A stretch of 23,003 nucleotides of DNA from the NCBI GenBank assembly GCA_050250695.1, contig JBFWOE010000034.1:1-23003 (forward strand), given 5' to 3'. Origin of the DNA: Ga0077527 sp050250695 (GTDB lineage Bacteria > Pseudomonadota > Gammaproteobacteria > Burkholderiales > SG8-41). Made by a program: the position numbers and the translations under genes. Under the pieces are notes generated by a model. That model searched no databases, was not told the DNA's origin, and worked only from the letters and a program-made list of their open reading frames with translations. Positions 1 to 7,045 of this stretch are shown one piece after another (within the stretch, counting starts at the first letter, position 1; every line of letters begins with the position of its first letter).

Positions 1-1
1 C

Positions 2-238
2 GGCCAGTTGCCGCGGGGGCTGGATGCGCGCGGCACTGCGGTGGGCCTGCACGCCATGGTCAACGGCCTGATCAGCAAGCTGGTAATGGATCCGGAAGCG
101 ATTCCGAAGGCCAAGGATCACGGCCAGTTGATCGACGTGTTCCTCGACGGGCTGCGCAACACGCCGGCGGTTTTGCCGGCGAAGCGGCGCGTGCCGCGCC
201 GCAAATCCGTCGCGTCATCGCGCCGTCGCGCCGCCTGA
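2..238 (+). CDS. TetR/AcrR-family transcriptional regulator, C-terminal part (5' end outside window)
   Basis: Only the last 78 codons are present; the frame is open to the left edge. The segment running GTAVGLHAMVNGL then DPEAIP then a FLDGLR-like end matches the last helices of the ligand-binding and dimerisation domain of AcrR/TtgR-like TetR repressors. In that subfamily this part typically reads 'GLHALIDGL...LDP' and ends in 'DALLDGLR'. A basic tail (PAKRRVPRRKS and RRRAA) follows the domain. The DNA-binding domain lies outside the window, so the effector and target cannot be inferred. In AcrR/TtgR-like systems the target is usually an adjacent RND efflux operon, which would lie to the left. 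The gene converges on aceE with only 7 bp between stop codons, so the two do not share regulation. Family assignment rests on a short segment; confidence is moderate to good. Confidence 0.72.
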   Translation, partial: GQLPRGLDARGTAVGLHAMVNGLISKLVMDPEAIPKAKDHGQLIDVFLDGLRNTPAVLPAKRRVPRRKSVASSRRRAA

Positions 239-245
239 GCCGGCT

Positions 246-2939
246 TCAGTTTTCCCAGGGAGCGGCTGCCGCCGCCGCGATGCCGTAGCGGCTGATCGCC
301 CCGGCGACTTTCGCCCGGTCGGTTCTGCCTTCGTCCGCCAGCGCCGCCAGCGCGGCGACAACGATGTGGTGGCGATCCATTTCGAAGAAGCGCCGCAGGT
401 TTTCGCGGGTGTCGCTGCGGCCGTAGCCGTCGGTGCCCAGCGTGACGTAAGGCTGCGGCACGTAGGCGCGGATCAGGTCGGGCACGGCGGTGACATGGTC
501 CGAAGCCGCGACGACCGGTCCGTTTTGCGCGGACAGCAGCGTTTCGACGTGCGAAACCTGGCGCTGCGCCGCGGGGTTCAACCGGTTGTGGCGCGCGCAG
601 GCCATGCCGTCGCGGCGCAGTTCGCTCCAGCTGGTGACACTCCAGACGTTGGCATTGATGCCGAAATCCTTTTCCAGCAGTTCCGCCGCGGCGATCGCCT
701 CGCGCAGGATGGTGCCACTGCCGAGCAGCTGCACCTGCGCATCCGGCCGCGACTGCAGCTGATACATGCCGCGCAGGATGTCGTCGCGCACGCCTGCGGG
801 CATCGCCGGCTGCGCGTAGTTCTCGTACATCACGGTGATGTAATAAAACACGTCCTCCTGGTCTTCGAGCATGCGCCGCGCGCCGTCCTGCACGATCGCC
901 GCCACTTCGTAGCCGTAGGCCGGATCCCAGGCACGGCAGTTGGGCACCGTGCTGGCGATCAGTTGCGACGAGCCGTCCTGGTGCTGCAGGCCTTCGCCCG
1001 ACAGCGTGGTGCGGCCGGCGGTGGCGCCGATCAGGAAACCCCGCGAACGGCAGTCTCCCGCCTGCCAGATCAGGTCGCCGATGCGCTGGAAGCCGAAGAT
1101 CGAATAGAACACGTAGAACGGCAGCATCGGCGTGCCGTGCACGCTGTAACTGGTGGCAGCGGCGATCCACGACGAGATCGCGCCGGCCTCGTTGATGCCT
1201 TCCTCGAGGATCTGGCCGTCGCGCGCTTCCTTGTAATAGAGCAGCTCGTCGCGGTCCTCGGGTTCGTAGAGCTGGCCGAACGGCGAATAGATCGCGACCT
1301 GGCGGAACAGCGACTGCATGCCGAAGGTGCGCGCCTCGTCGGCGACTATGGGCACGATGTGTTTGCCGATCACCGGGTCCTTCAGCATCTGTGACAGCAT
1401 CCTGACGAAACTCATGGTCGTCGATTCCTCGCGCGCGCCCGAGCCTTCGCTGATGCGCCCGTAGGCGTCGAACGCGGGTGTCGCGAGTTTCGGCGCGGTG
1501 GTGATGCGACGGGGCAGGTAACCGCCTAGGGCTGCGCGCCGCGCGTGCAGGTAACGCATCTCCGGGCTGTCGGCGGCGGGCCTCCAGAACTTGAGCGCCT
1601 TGACGTCGGCGTCCGGTATCGGCACCGCGAAGCGGTCGCGGAAGGCAAGCAGCGCGTCGTCCTCGAGTTTTTTCTGCTGGTGCGCGCCCATCTTGCCCTG
1701 GCCCCAGTGGCCCATGCCGTAGCCTTTTTTGGTCTGTGCGAGGATCACCGTCGGCCGGCCCTGATGATGAACCGCCGCATGATAGGCGGCGTAAATCTTC
1801 ACCGGGTCGTGGCCGCCGCGGCGCAGGCGGTCGATGTCCTCGTCGGAGAGGTGCGACACCAGCGCCTGCAGCTCCGGATCCTTGTTGAAAAAATGTTCAC
1901 GGTTGAAACGGCCGTCGGTGGCGGCATATTTCTGGAATTCGCCGTCCACCGTCTCGTGCAGGCGCCGCAGAATCACGTTGTCGCTGTCGCGCGCGAACAG
2001 CGGATCCCATTCCGAACCCCACAGCAGCTTGTTCACGTGCCAGCCGGCTCCCGAAAACAGGCCTTCGAGTTCCTGGACCAGCGAACCGTTGCCGCGCACC
2101 GGTCCGTCGAGGCGCTGCTGGTTGCAGTTGACGACGAAGATCAGGTTGTCGAGGCCCTCGCGCGCGGCGAGCGACAGGCCGGCCAGTGATTCCGGTTCGT
2201 CCATCTCGCCGTCGCCGACGAAAGCCCAGACCTTGCGTCCGGCGGTCTGGCGGATGCCGCGGTGTTCGAGATAACGCATGAAACGCGCCTGATAGATGGC
2301 GTTGACCGGGCCCAGTCCCATCGAGGCGTTGGGGAATTGCCAGAAATCCGGCATCAGCCAGGGATGGCAGTACGACGACAGGCCGGTGCCGGGACCGCCG
2401 GTTTCGCGCCGGTAGTTTTCGAGATGCGAATCGGTAAGGCGTCCTTCGAGCCAGGCCCGCGCATACACGCCGGGGGAGGCGTGCGGCTGGAAAAACACCG
2501 CGTCGCCGTCCTGGCCAGCGCGGAAAAAATGGTTGTAGCCGACCTCGAAGAGGTCGGCGATCGAAGCATAGGTGGCTATATGGCCGCCGAGTTCCGCGGC
2601 ACCGCGGTTGGCGCGCACCACCATCGCCAGCGCGTTCCAGCGCACGATGGCGGAAATGCGCGCCTCGATGTCGAGGTTGCCGGGAAATTGCGGCTGTTCC
2701 GACAGCGCGATCGAATTGCAGTACGGTGTGTTCAGCACCGGCGGCATCGGCACGCGTTTCGCGCGTGCTTCGTCGAGCAGCTTGCGCAGCAGGTAGGTCG
2801 CGCGTTCACGGCCGCCGGATTCGATCAGCGAATTGAAGGCGTCGAGCCATTCGCGGGTTTCGACGGGGTCGGGGTCGGCGGGCATCACCCGCCAGAAGGC
2901 GGCAGACAAATTGGATAAATGAGCGGACAGGTTGGTCAT
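246..2939 (-). CDS. aceE: Pyruvate dehydrogenase E1 component, homodimeric AceE type (or a 2-oxoacid dehydrogenase E1 paralogue)
   Basis: ThDP-dependent E1 that decarboxylates a 2-oxoacid (pyruvate in the classic enzyme) and reductively acylates the lipoyl groups of E2; cytosolic. Its 897 residues match the family (887 in E. coli). The ThDP/Mg motif begins GDGEMDEPES at residue 242 and is completed by NCNQQRLDGPVRGN. The active-site loop (KKGYGMGHWGQGK then GAHQQKK) and the catalytic-glutamate region (LEEGINEAGA) are present, as is the C-terminal GTDGYGRSD segment. The start is supported by a GAGGA Shine-Dalgarno 7 nt upstream. No aceF (E2) or lpd (E3) lies next to it; the downstream neighbour is a convergent TetR gene. 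A divergent Lrp-family regulator lies 138 bp upstream. That solitary setting raises the possibility of a paralogue such as MdeB (2-oxobutyrate) rather than the housekeeping E1. Family is certain; substrate is inferred. Confidence 0.95.
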   Translation of the reverse strand: MTNLSAHLSNLSAAFWRVMPADPDPVETREWLDAFNSLIESGGRERATYLLRKLLDEARAKRVPMPPVLNTPYCNSIALSEQPQFPGNLDIEARISAIVRWNALAMVVRANRGAAELGGHIATYASIADLFEVGYNHFFRAGQDGDAVFFQPHASPGVYARAWLEGRLTDSHLENYRRETGGPGTGLSSYCHPWLMPDFWQFPNASMGLGPVNAIYQARFMRYLEHRGIRQTAGRKVWAFVGDGEMDEPESLAGLSLAAREGLDNLIFVVNCNQQRLDGPVRGNGSLVQELEGLFSGAGWHVNKLLWGSEWDPLFARDSDNVILRRLHETVDGEFQKYAATDGRFNREHFFNKDPELQALVSHLSDEDIDRLRRGGHDPVKIYAAYHAAVHHQGRPTVILAQTKKGYGMGHWGQGKMGAHQQKKLEDDALLAFRDRFAVPIPDADVKALKFWRPAADSPEMRYLHARRAALGGYLPRRITTAPKLATPAFDAYGRISEGSGAREESTTMSFVRMLSQMLKDPVIGKHIVPIVADEARTFGMQSLFRQVAIYSPFGQLYEPEDRDELLYYKEARDGQILEEGINEAGAISSWIAAATSYSVHGTPMLPFYVFYSIFGFQRIGDLIWQAGDCRSRGFLIGATAGRTTLSGEGLQHQDGSSQLIASTVPNCRAWDPAYGYEVAAIVQDGARRMLEDQEDVFYYITVMYENYAQPAMPAGVRDDILRGMYQLQSRPDAQVQLLGSGTILREAIAAAELLEKDFGINANVWSVTSWSELRRDGMACARHNRLNPAAQRQVSHVETLLSAQNGPVVAASDHVTAVPDLIRAYVPQPYVTLGTDGYGRSDTRENLRRFFEMDRHHIVVAALAALADEGRTDRAKVAGAISRYGIAAAAAAPWEN

Positions 2940-3030
2940 GACACTTCCTCCGCGCGCGGAGGCGCGCGCACCAGCGGGATGTTACGCGCAAGGCCGCGGA
3001 ACAGGGTTTCGTATCTTCTTGTTTTTAAAC

Positions 3031-3079
3031 ATTATATAAGCATATAATTCCGTATAATAAAAAATTGAAAGCATATAAT
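3031..3079. promoter_or_regulatory. AT-rich divergent control region between aceE and the Lrp-type gene, with tandem TATAAT boxes
   Basis: This AT-rich island sits in a GC-rich neighbourhood between divergent starts. Perfect TATAAT hexamers occur on the plus strand at 3043-3048, 3053-3058 and 3074-3079; the last overlaps the ATG at 3078. On the minus strand TATAAT reads from 3036 down to 3031. The 9-mer GCATATAAT is repeated at 3040 and 3071, 31 bp apart, close to three helical turns. TTGTTT at 3019-3024 could serve as a -35 with an 18-bp spacer to the first box. Seen: the repeats and boxes. Inferred: overlapping promoters and AT-rich sites for the Lrp-type protein, which commonly autoregulates. 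Confidence 0.5.
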
Positions 3080-3587
3080 GCCGAATATCGATCTTGATGC
3101 AACAGACTGGAAAATCCTCGCCCGTCTTCAGGACAATGCGCGGATGTCCAATGTCGAGCTGGCGCGCGCGGTGAACCTGTCGCCGTCGCCCTGCCTGGCG
3201 CGTGTGCGGCGGCTGGAAGAGGGCGGGCTGATCAGCCGTTACGTGACGCTGCTGGACGCGCTGGCGCTCGGGCTGACGGTGTCGGTATTCATCCAGGTGC
3301 GGCTGGAGCGCCAGGTGGAGAAGGCGCTGGAGATTTTCGAACGCGCGATCGGCGAGCGGCCCGAGGTCATGGAGTGTTACCTGATGACCGGGGACTCAGA
3401 CTACATGCTGCGGGTGATGGTGGCCGACGTGCAGGCACTGGAACGCTTTATCGTCGATTTCCTGGCGAAGATCCCCGGCGTGGGCAACCTGAAATCGAGC
3501 TTTGCGCTGAAGCAGGTCAAGTACAAGACGGCGTTGCCGCTGCCCGGTGTCGCCCCCGCGGCAAAAGCGGGGCGCCGGAAAAGATGA
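3078..3587 (+). CDS. Lrp/AsnC-family transcriptional regulator
   Basis: A 169-residue feast/famine regulator. Residues about 5-60 form the N-terminal winged helix-turn-helix (LDATDWKIL, then recognition helix around NLSPSPCLARVRRLEE, residues 33-47). Residues about 68-150 form the RAM (AsnC) ligand-binding and oligomerisation domain, including the typical MECYLMTGDSDYMLRV stretch. Such proteins form dimers to hexadecamers and usually sense an amino acid. A Lys/Arg-rich tail (AAKAGRRKR) ends the protein. It is divergent from aceE and is the obvious candidate regulator of it; MdeR of Pseudomonas putida methionine catabolism is an Lrp-family protein in a similar arrangement with an E1 homologue. 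The start codon has only a weak GAAAG upstream and lies within a TATAAT repeat, so autoregulation by occlusion is possible. Family is certain; ligand is unknown. Confidence 0.93.
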   Translation: MPNIDLDATDWKILARLQDNARMSNVELARAVNLSPSPCLARVRRLEEGGLISRYVTLLDALALGLTVSVFIQVRLERQVEKALEIFERAIGERPEVMECYLMTGDSDYMLRVMVADVQALERFIVDFLAKIPGVGNLKSSFALKQVKYKTALPLPGVAPAAKAGRRKR

Positions 3588-3628
3588 TGTAAAGCGGGTG
3601 GCGCGAAGCAGATGAGGCGCGGAAGCTC

Positions 3629-3898
3629 TCAACGCTTCTGGTAAAACGGCCGCGCACCCGGCGGCGGGCCGGCGCGTTCGTCCTTGTGGCGGAAGCTGAT
3701 GCGGCCCTTGCTCAGGTCATAGGGCGAAATTTCGACAGTGACCTTGTCGCCGGCGAGGATGCGGATGCGGTGCTTGCGCATTTTTCCCGACGCATAGGCG
3801 GTGACCGCGTGGCCGTTTTCCAGCGTCACGCGGAACATGGTGTTGGGCAGCACTTCGTCGATGACGCCCTCGAATTCGACCATCTCTTCTTTGGACAT
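3629..3898 (-). CDS. infA: Translation initiation factor IF-1, extended paralogue
   Basis: An S1-type OB-fold protein that binds the 30S A site during initiation. It has 89 residues against about 72 for canonical IF-1. Residues 1-72 align with the family throughout (EGVIDEVLPNTMFRV, LENGH, SGKMRKHRIRIL, GDKVTVEISPYDL, GRISFRHK). The remaining 17 residues (from DERAGPPPGARP to YQKR) form a Pro/Gly/Arg-rich tail absent from the classical protein. A second, longer IF-1 of this kind is known in betaproteobacteria. The canonical gene would be expected elsewhere, in the ribosomal protein cluster. The start is supported by AGAGGG about 7 nt upstream. It lies 97 bp downstream of the cold-shock gene on the same strand, with a strong hairpin between, so co-transcription with attenuation or processing is plausible. 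The role of the tail is unknown. Confidence 0.93.
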   Translation of the reverse strand: MSKEEMVEFEGVIDEVLPNTMFRVTLENGHAVTAYASGKMRKHRIRILAGDKVTVEISPYDLSKGRISFRHKDERAGPPPGARPFYQKR

Positions 3899-3929
3899 CT
3901 GCGGCCCTCTTGGAATCTGGAATGCGTAC

Positions 3930-3951
3930 GGCGCGCGGGGATCCGCGCGCC
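3930..3951 (-). terminator. Strong GC hairpin between the cold-shock gene and infA
   Basis: Perfect 9-bp arms (GGCGCGCGG and CCGCGCGCC) are separated by a GGAT loop on the plus strand. The hairpin lies 45 nt past the csp stop and 31 nt before the infA start. No T-run follows on the minus strand, so it is not a textbook intrinsic terminator. It may act as a partial terminator, a 3'-end stabiliser of the csp mRNA, or a structure modulating infA. Confidence 0.5.
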
Positions 3952-3995
3952 GCGCTGTTCGGAACGGAAGCGGACCGTTGCCGGACCGCCCGGGC

Positions 3996-4205
3996 TCAGA
4001 CTGCGGCCAGGTTGACGGCCGAAGAGCGTCCGTCCTGGCCGCGTTCGATGTCGAACGACACCTGCTGGTTTTCGGCCAGGGTTTTCATGCCGGCGCGTTC
4101 CACCGCGGAAATGTGGACGAAGACGTCCTTGGATCCGTCCTGCGGCTGGATGAAGCCAAAACCCTTGGTCGCGTTGAAAAATTTTACGGTGCCGATGGTA
4201 GCCAT
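3996..4205 (-). CDS. Cold-shock protein, CspA family
   Basis: A 69-residue single cold-shock domain, the standard length. It binds single-stranded RNA and DNA and melts mRNA secondary structure. RNP1 is KGFGFI at residues 14-19 and RNP2 is VFVHI at residues 28-32; the usual N-terminal GTVKFFNATKGFGFI pattern is intact. The start is supported by GGAGA 8 nt upstream. The 254-bp region upstream, up to the divergent aminotransferase, can hold a long structured 5' leader of the kind that regulates csp genes; it contains a 6-bp GC hairpin at 4286-4302. The next gene on the strand is an IF-1 paralogue, giving a small cold/translation module. Several csp paralogues normally exist per genome, so I do not assign a specific letter. 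Confidence 0.95.
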   Translation of the reverse strand: MATIGTVKFFNATKGFGFIQPQDGSKDVFVHISAVERAGMKTLAENQQVSFDIERGQDGRSSAVNLAAV

Positions 4206-4285
4206 GCTGCTTCTCCGAAGTGTGGTGATGCGCGCCCGGGATTGGACGCGCCATCAATTGACCAATTGGAGAAGACCAAACAGAG

Positions 4286-4302
4286 GCGCCCGGAAGGGGC
4301 GC
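4286..4302 (-). promoter_or_regulatory. Hairpin in the presumed 5' leader of the cold-shock gene
   Basis: Arms GCGCCC (4286-4291) and GGGCGC (4297-4302) enclose a 5-nt loop, about 80 nt upstream of the csp start. Two CAATTG palindromes (4255-4260 and 4263-4268) lie between it and the gene. The structure is visible; a thermosensing or stability role in the leader is inferred from known csp mRNAs, and the transcription start is not known. Confidence 0.35.
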
Positions 4303-4459
4303 GAAGAATAGACTGACATCCAACCGCCGGCGCGGAGTATGGGCGCTTGGGGGCTGATTTGCAAGATGAATTTCCGTTTGGCAAGCATGTGCAAGAAGTC
4401 CGCGGCTCCGCATTTTTTGGTAGTGTCGGAGCATCACCAACACCCAACGATATGCGTCT

Positions 4460-5656
4460 ATGACTGACAGGACCGATCTGCCGGTACGCAAGGGTTGGCC
4501 GCTGGCGCGCCGCGTCGGCGCCATCGAGCCGTTTCATGTCATGGTGCTGCTGGCGCGGGCGAAAGAACTCGAAGCCGCAGGGCGCAGCATCATCCACATG
4601 GAAATCGGCGAACCCGATTTTCCGACGCCGGAACCGGTGAGCGCGGCCGGCGCGCGCGCCGTGGCCCGGGGCGACATGTTTTACACGCCGGCGCAGGGCA
4701 TGCCCGTGCTGCGGCAGGCCATCGCCCGATTTTACGAAGCGCGCCATGGCGTCGCGGTCGATGCCCGCCGCATCATCGTCACCCCGGGCGCTTCGGGCGC
4801 GCTGCTTCTGGCGATGGCGGCGCTGGTCGATTCCGGCGACGAGGTGTTGCTTGCCGACCCCGGTTATCCCGCCAACCGCCATTTCGTGCAACTGATGGAA
4901 GGCGTGCCGGTGGGCATAGCCGCAGGTCCCGACAGCAATTACCAGTTGCGCTGCGCACACCTCGAGCGCCACTGGGGCGCACGCACCGTGGCCGCGCTGG
5001 TGGCCACGCCGTCGAATCCGACCGGCACGCTGCTCGCCGCGGATGAACTGCAGGCGATGGCGCGGTTTGCCGCCGCGCGCAACGGCGCGCTGATCGTCGA
5101 CGAGATCTACCACGGCCTGGTCTACGACGGTGAGGCGCGGACCGCGCTGGCGCAGCGCGATGACGTGTTCGTCATCAACAGCTTTTCCAAGTATTTCGGC
5201 ATGACAGGCTGGCGCCTCGGCTGGATGGTGGCCCCGGAGCATTACGTCAAGGCCATCGATCGCCTGGCGCAGAACTTTTTCCTCGCTGCACCGACTCCGG
5301 CGCAGCATGCGGCGCTTGCCGCCTTCGAGCCGGACACGCTGGCGCTGCTCGATGCCCGGCGCGAGGAATTCCGCGCGCGGCGGGACTACCTGCTGCCGGC
5401 ACTGCGCGAACTCGGTTTCGGCGTGCCGCAGCTGCCGCAGGGCGCGTTCTACATCTACGCCAACTGTTCGAAATTCACGGACGACAGTTTCGTCTTTGCG
5501 CGCGAGCTGCTGGAACAGGCGGGCGTGGCGATCGCGCCCGGGATCGATTTCGGCGTCAACGCCGCGCGTGAACACGTGCGGTTCGCGTACACACAGCCGG
5601 TGGCGGTATTGCGTGTAGGCGTGGAGCGGATTGCGAAGTTTCTCGGCAATGGCTGA
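4460..5656 (+). CDS. Pyridoxal phosphate-dependent aminotransferase, class I/II (fold type I)
   Basis: A 398-residue cytosolic aminotransferase of the AspC/AlaT-like superfamily (COG0436 type). Visible motifs are EIGEPDFPTPE near residue 50 for substrate binding, YTPAQGMPVLRQAI, TPSNPTG for cofactor binding, DEIYHGLVY, and the PLP-lysine motif SFSKYFGMTGWRLGW with Lys at residue 244. The C-terminal substrate-carboxylate arginine region (EHVRFAYTQP) is also present. Length is typical. No good Shine-Dalgarno precedes the ATG at 4460, and the nearest earlier ATG (4452) is out of frame. The start is retained because residues from about 20 onward already belong to the conserved fold. The gene is divergent from csp and convergent with the lipoprotein hydrolase. 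Substrate cannot be read from the sequence; alanine, aspartate or branched-chain 2-oxoacids are all possible. Confidence 0.93.
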   Translation: MTDRTDLPVRKGWPLARRVGAIEPFHVMVLLARAKELEAAGRSIIHMEIGEPDFPTPEPVSAAGARAVARGDMFYTPAQGMPVLRQAIARFYEARHGVAVDARRIIVTPGASGALLLAMAALVDSGDEVLLADPGYPANRHFVQLMEGVPVGIAAGPDSNYQLRCAHLERHWGARTVAALVATPSNPTGTLLAADELQAMARFAAARNGALIVDEIYHGLVYDGEARTALAQRDDVFVINSFSKYFGMTGWRLGWMVAPEHYVKAIDRLAQNFFLAAPTPAQHAALAAFEPDTLALLDARREEFRARRDYLLPALRELGFGVPQLPQGAFYIYANCSKFTDDSFVFARELLEQAGVAIAPGIDFGVNAAREHVRFAYTQPVAVLRVGVERIAKFLGNG

Positions 5657-5710
5657 GCCCTATCCGGAACCGTGGTTGTTCTGGCCGGCATCCGCGGCTT
5701 GCATGATGGG

Positions 5711-7024
5711 TCAGCGTGCCGGAATCCTCGAGTCCAGGGGTTTGGGCTGGTAGCCGGGTACAAAACGGCAGTCTGAAGGCTTTGCGGCACGCATCGCCTT
5801 GCAACGCGCGGCGATGCCGGCGGGGGTGGGTTTATCGCCCTTGTCCACCCAGTTCAGCAGGGCTTCGAAAAGGGGGGGATACATCGCGTCCCCCCAGTAG
5901 CTGTGCTGGTTCGAATCGACAAAGGCCTGAACCAGCCGCGCGCTGGTGCCGGCAGCCTCCATGCGCTGTCGCAGGGTGTTGCTGCCTTCAACGAAGACGT
6001 TCGGGTCGTTGATGGCGTGTGCTTCCAGCACGGGCATTTTGAATCGCCCGGCGTAATCCACGTCAGCCGCAAAACGGGCCGCAGCCGCCGGGTCGGCGCG
6101 GTAGCGCTTCACGCCCGCGTTCAGGGCGGCATCATTGTCCGAGCCCCGGTAACGCACGTTCTCGTTGCCAAAGGGGCTGGCGCCGGTGCGGCTGACGACA
6201 TCCCGCAGCGTGAATGTGCCCCATCTCAGGTGGACGAAGATCGCCTTCTCGGGGATGCGCACGACATCGACAATGGTACGCACGCGGCGTGCCTGTTCCG
6301 GGGTGCGCTTCGCTGCCGGCTTGTTCAGGCCCAGGCATTCATTCATGCGTGCAGCAAGATCGGCCATGGCGAGTTTGCTGCCGGCCGGAAGGCCCATCCA
6401 CAGCGGGTATTGCGCTTCATCGGGCCGCGGGTGGTTGTTGCAGAGGTACTGGTAAATCACCCGGAGGTCGAGCCGGAAATCATAGGTGGCGGGGCCGGCG
6501 ACGACGCCACTGGTGAGCAGCATGCCGTCCCACGATTCAGGGAACAGCTCGGCCGCCCTGGTGGCGACCATCGCGCCCCAGGACTGCCCGTGCAACAGCG
6601 TGCGCCGCGGCTTGGCGACATGCTCCACGAATATGCGGCGCACCCGATCCGTGTCCTCGGCGGCGGTGGTGACGGCAAAACCGCCCTGGCGGAACACAGA
6701 GCCCGCCCAGGCATGGCCCTGCTTCACGGTGATGGCCCAGCGCTTGATATCCGCATCAGCGCGCGAGGCCTTGGGTTCGCCGAGCGGCGGTCCGCCATGG
6801 GCATGCACGACCAGCACGCCGCTCCATTGTGCGGGCATGACGATCAGGTAGTGCGCTTTCGCCGAATCCTGGCCGCGCAGGCAGCGCGCACCTTCCGGCA
6901 CGCCCGCCGGGCAGGCGGCGGCCCGTGGCGCGGCTTCGGGCGGATGCTGAGGAGTTGCTGCGCAGCCGGCGATCAGGGCAAAAATGGCAGCCGGCAACAG
7001 GGTGGATCGCATGGTCGTTTGCAT
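5711..7024 (-). CDS. Secreted lipoprotein alpha/beta hydrolase
   Basis: A 437-residue predicted serine hydrolase exported as a lipoprotein. A signal peptide with lipobox I18-A19-G20-C21 begins the protein. The fold shows an oxyanion-type strand (VLVVHAHGG, residues 70-78) and a nucleophile elbow GQSWG with Ser148. The likely acid is in HAINDPN and the likely catalytic His in DSNQHSYW. The region after the elbow (SGVVAG, RVIYQYLCNNHP) resembles the lid of large secreted esterases and tannase/DUF-type hydrolases. The start at 7024 is favoured by AAGGG 8 nt upstream; an in-frame ATG at 7012 would still leave a complete signal peptide. It is divergent from a TrmB-like regulator 21 bp away, which is probably its controller. 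The substrate is not recognisable; an ester of a plant or aromatic compound is a guess. Confidence 0.85.
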   Translation of the reverse strand: MQTTMRSTLLPAAIFALIAGCAATPQHPPEAAPRAAACPAGVPEGARCLRGQDSAKAHYLIVMPAQWSGVLVVHAHGGPPLGEPKASRADADIKRWAITVKQGHAWAGSVFRQGGFAVTTAAEDTDRVRRIFVEHVAKPRRTLLHGQSWGAMVATRAAELFPESWDGMLLTSGVVAGPATYDFRLDLRVIYQYLCNNHPRPDEAQYPLWMGLPAGSKLAMADLAARMNECLGLNKPAAKRTPEQARRVRTIVDVVRIPEKAIFVHLRWGTFTLRDVVSRTGASPFGNENVRYRGSDNDAALNAGVKRYRADPAAAARFAADVDYAGRFKMPVLEAHAINDPNVFVEGSNTLRQRMEAAGTSARLVQAFVDSNQHSYWGDAMYPPLFEALLNWVDKGDKPTPAGIAARCKAMRAAKPSDCRFVPGYQPKPLDSRIPAR

Positions 7025-7045
7025 GGTTTTTGCCCTTAGGCATCC

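Noticed and set aside
3554..3572. Hairpin CCCCGC/GCGGGG near the end of the Lrp-type gene as an intrinsic terminator
   Set aside because: It lies inside the coding region and has no T-run on either strand.
4184..5575. Long minus-strand open frame (463 codons) opposite the aminotransferase
   Set aside because: It is antisense to a gene with complete PLP-enzyme motifs, is rich in Arg/His/Ala as expected from GC-rich shadow frames, and shows no domain.
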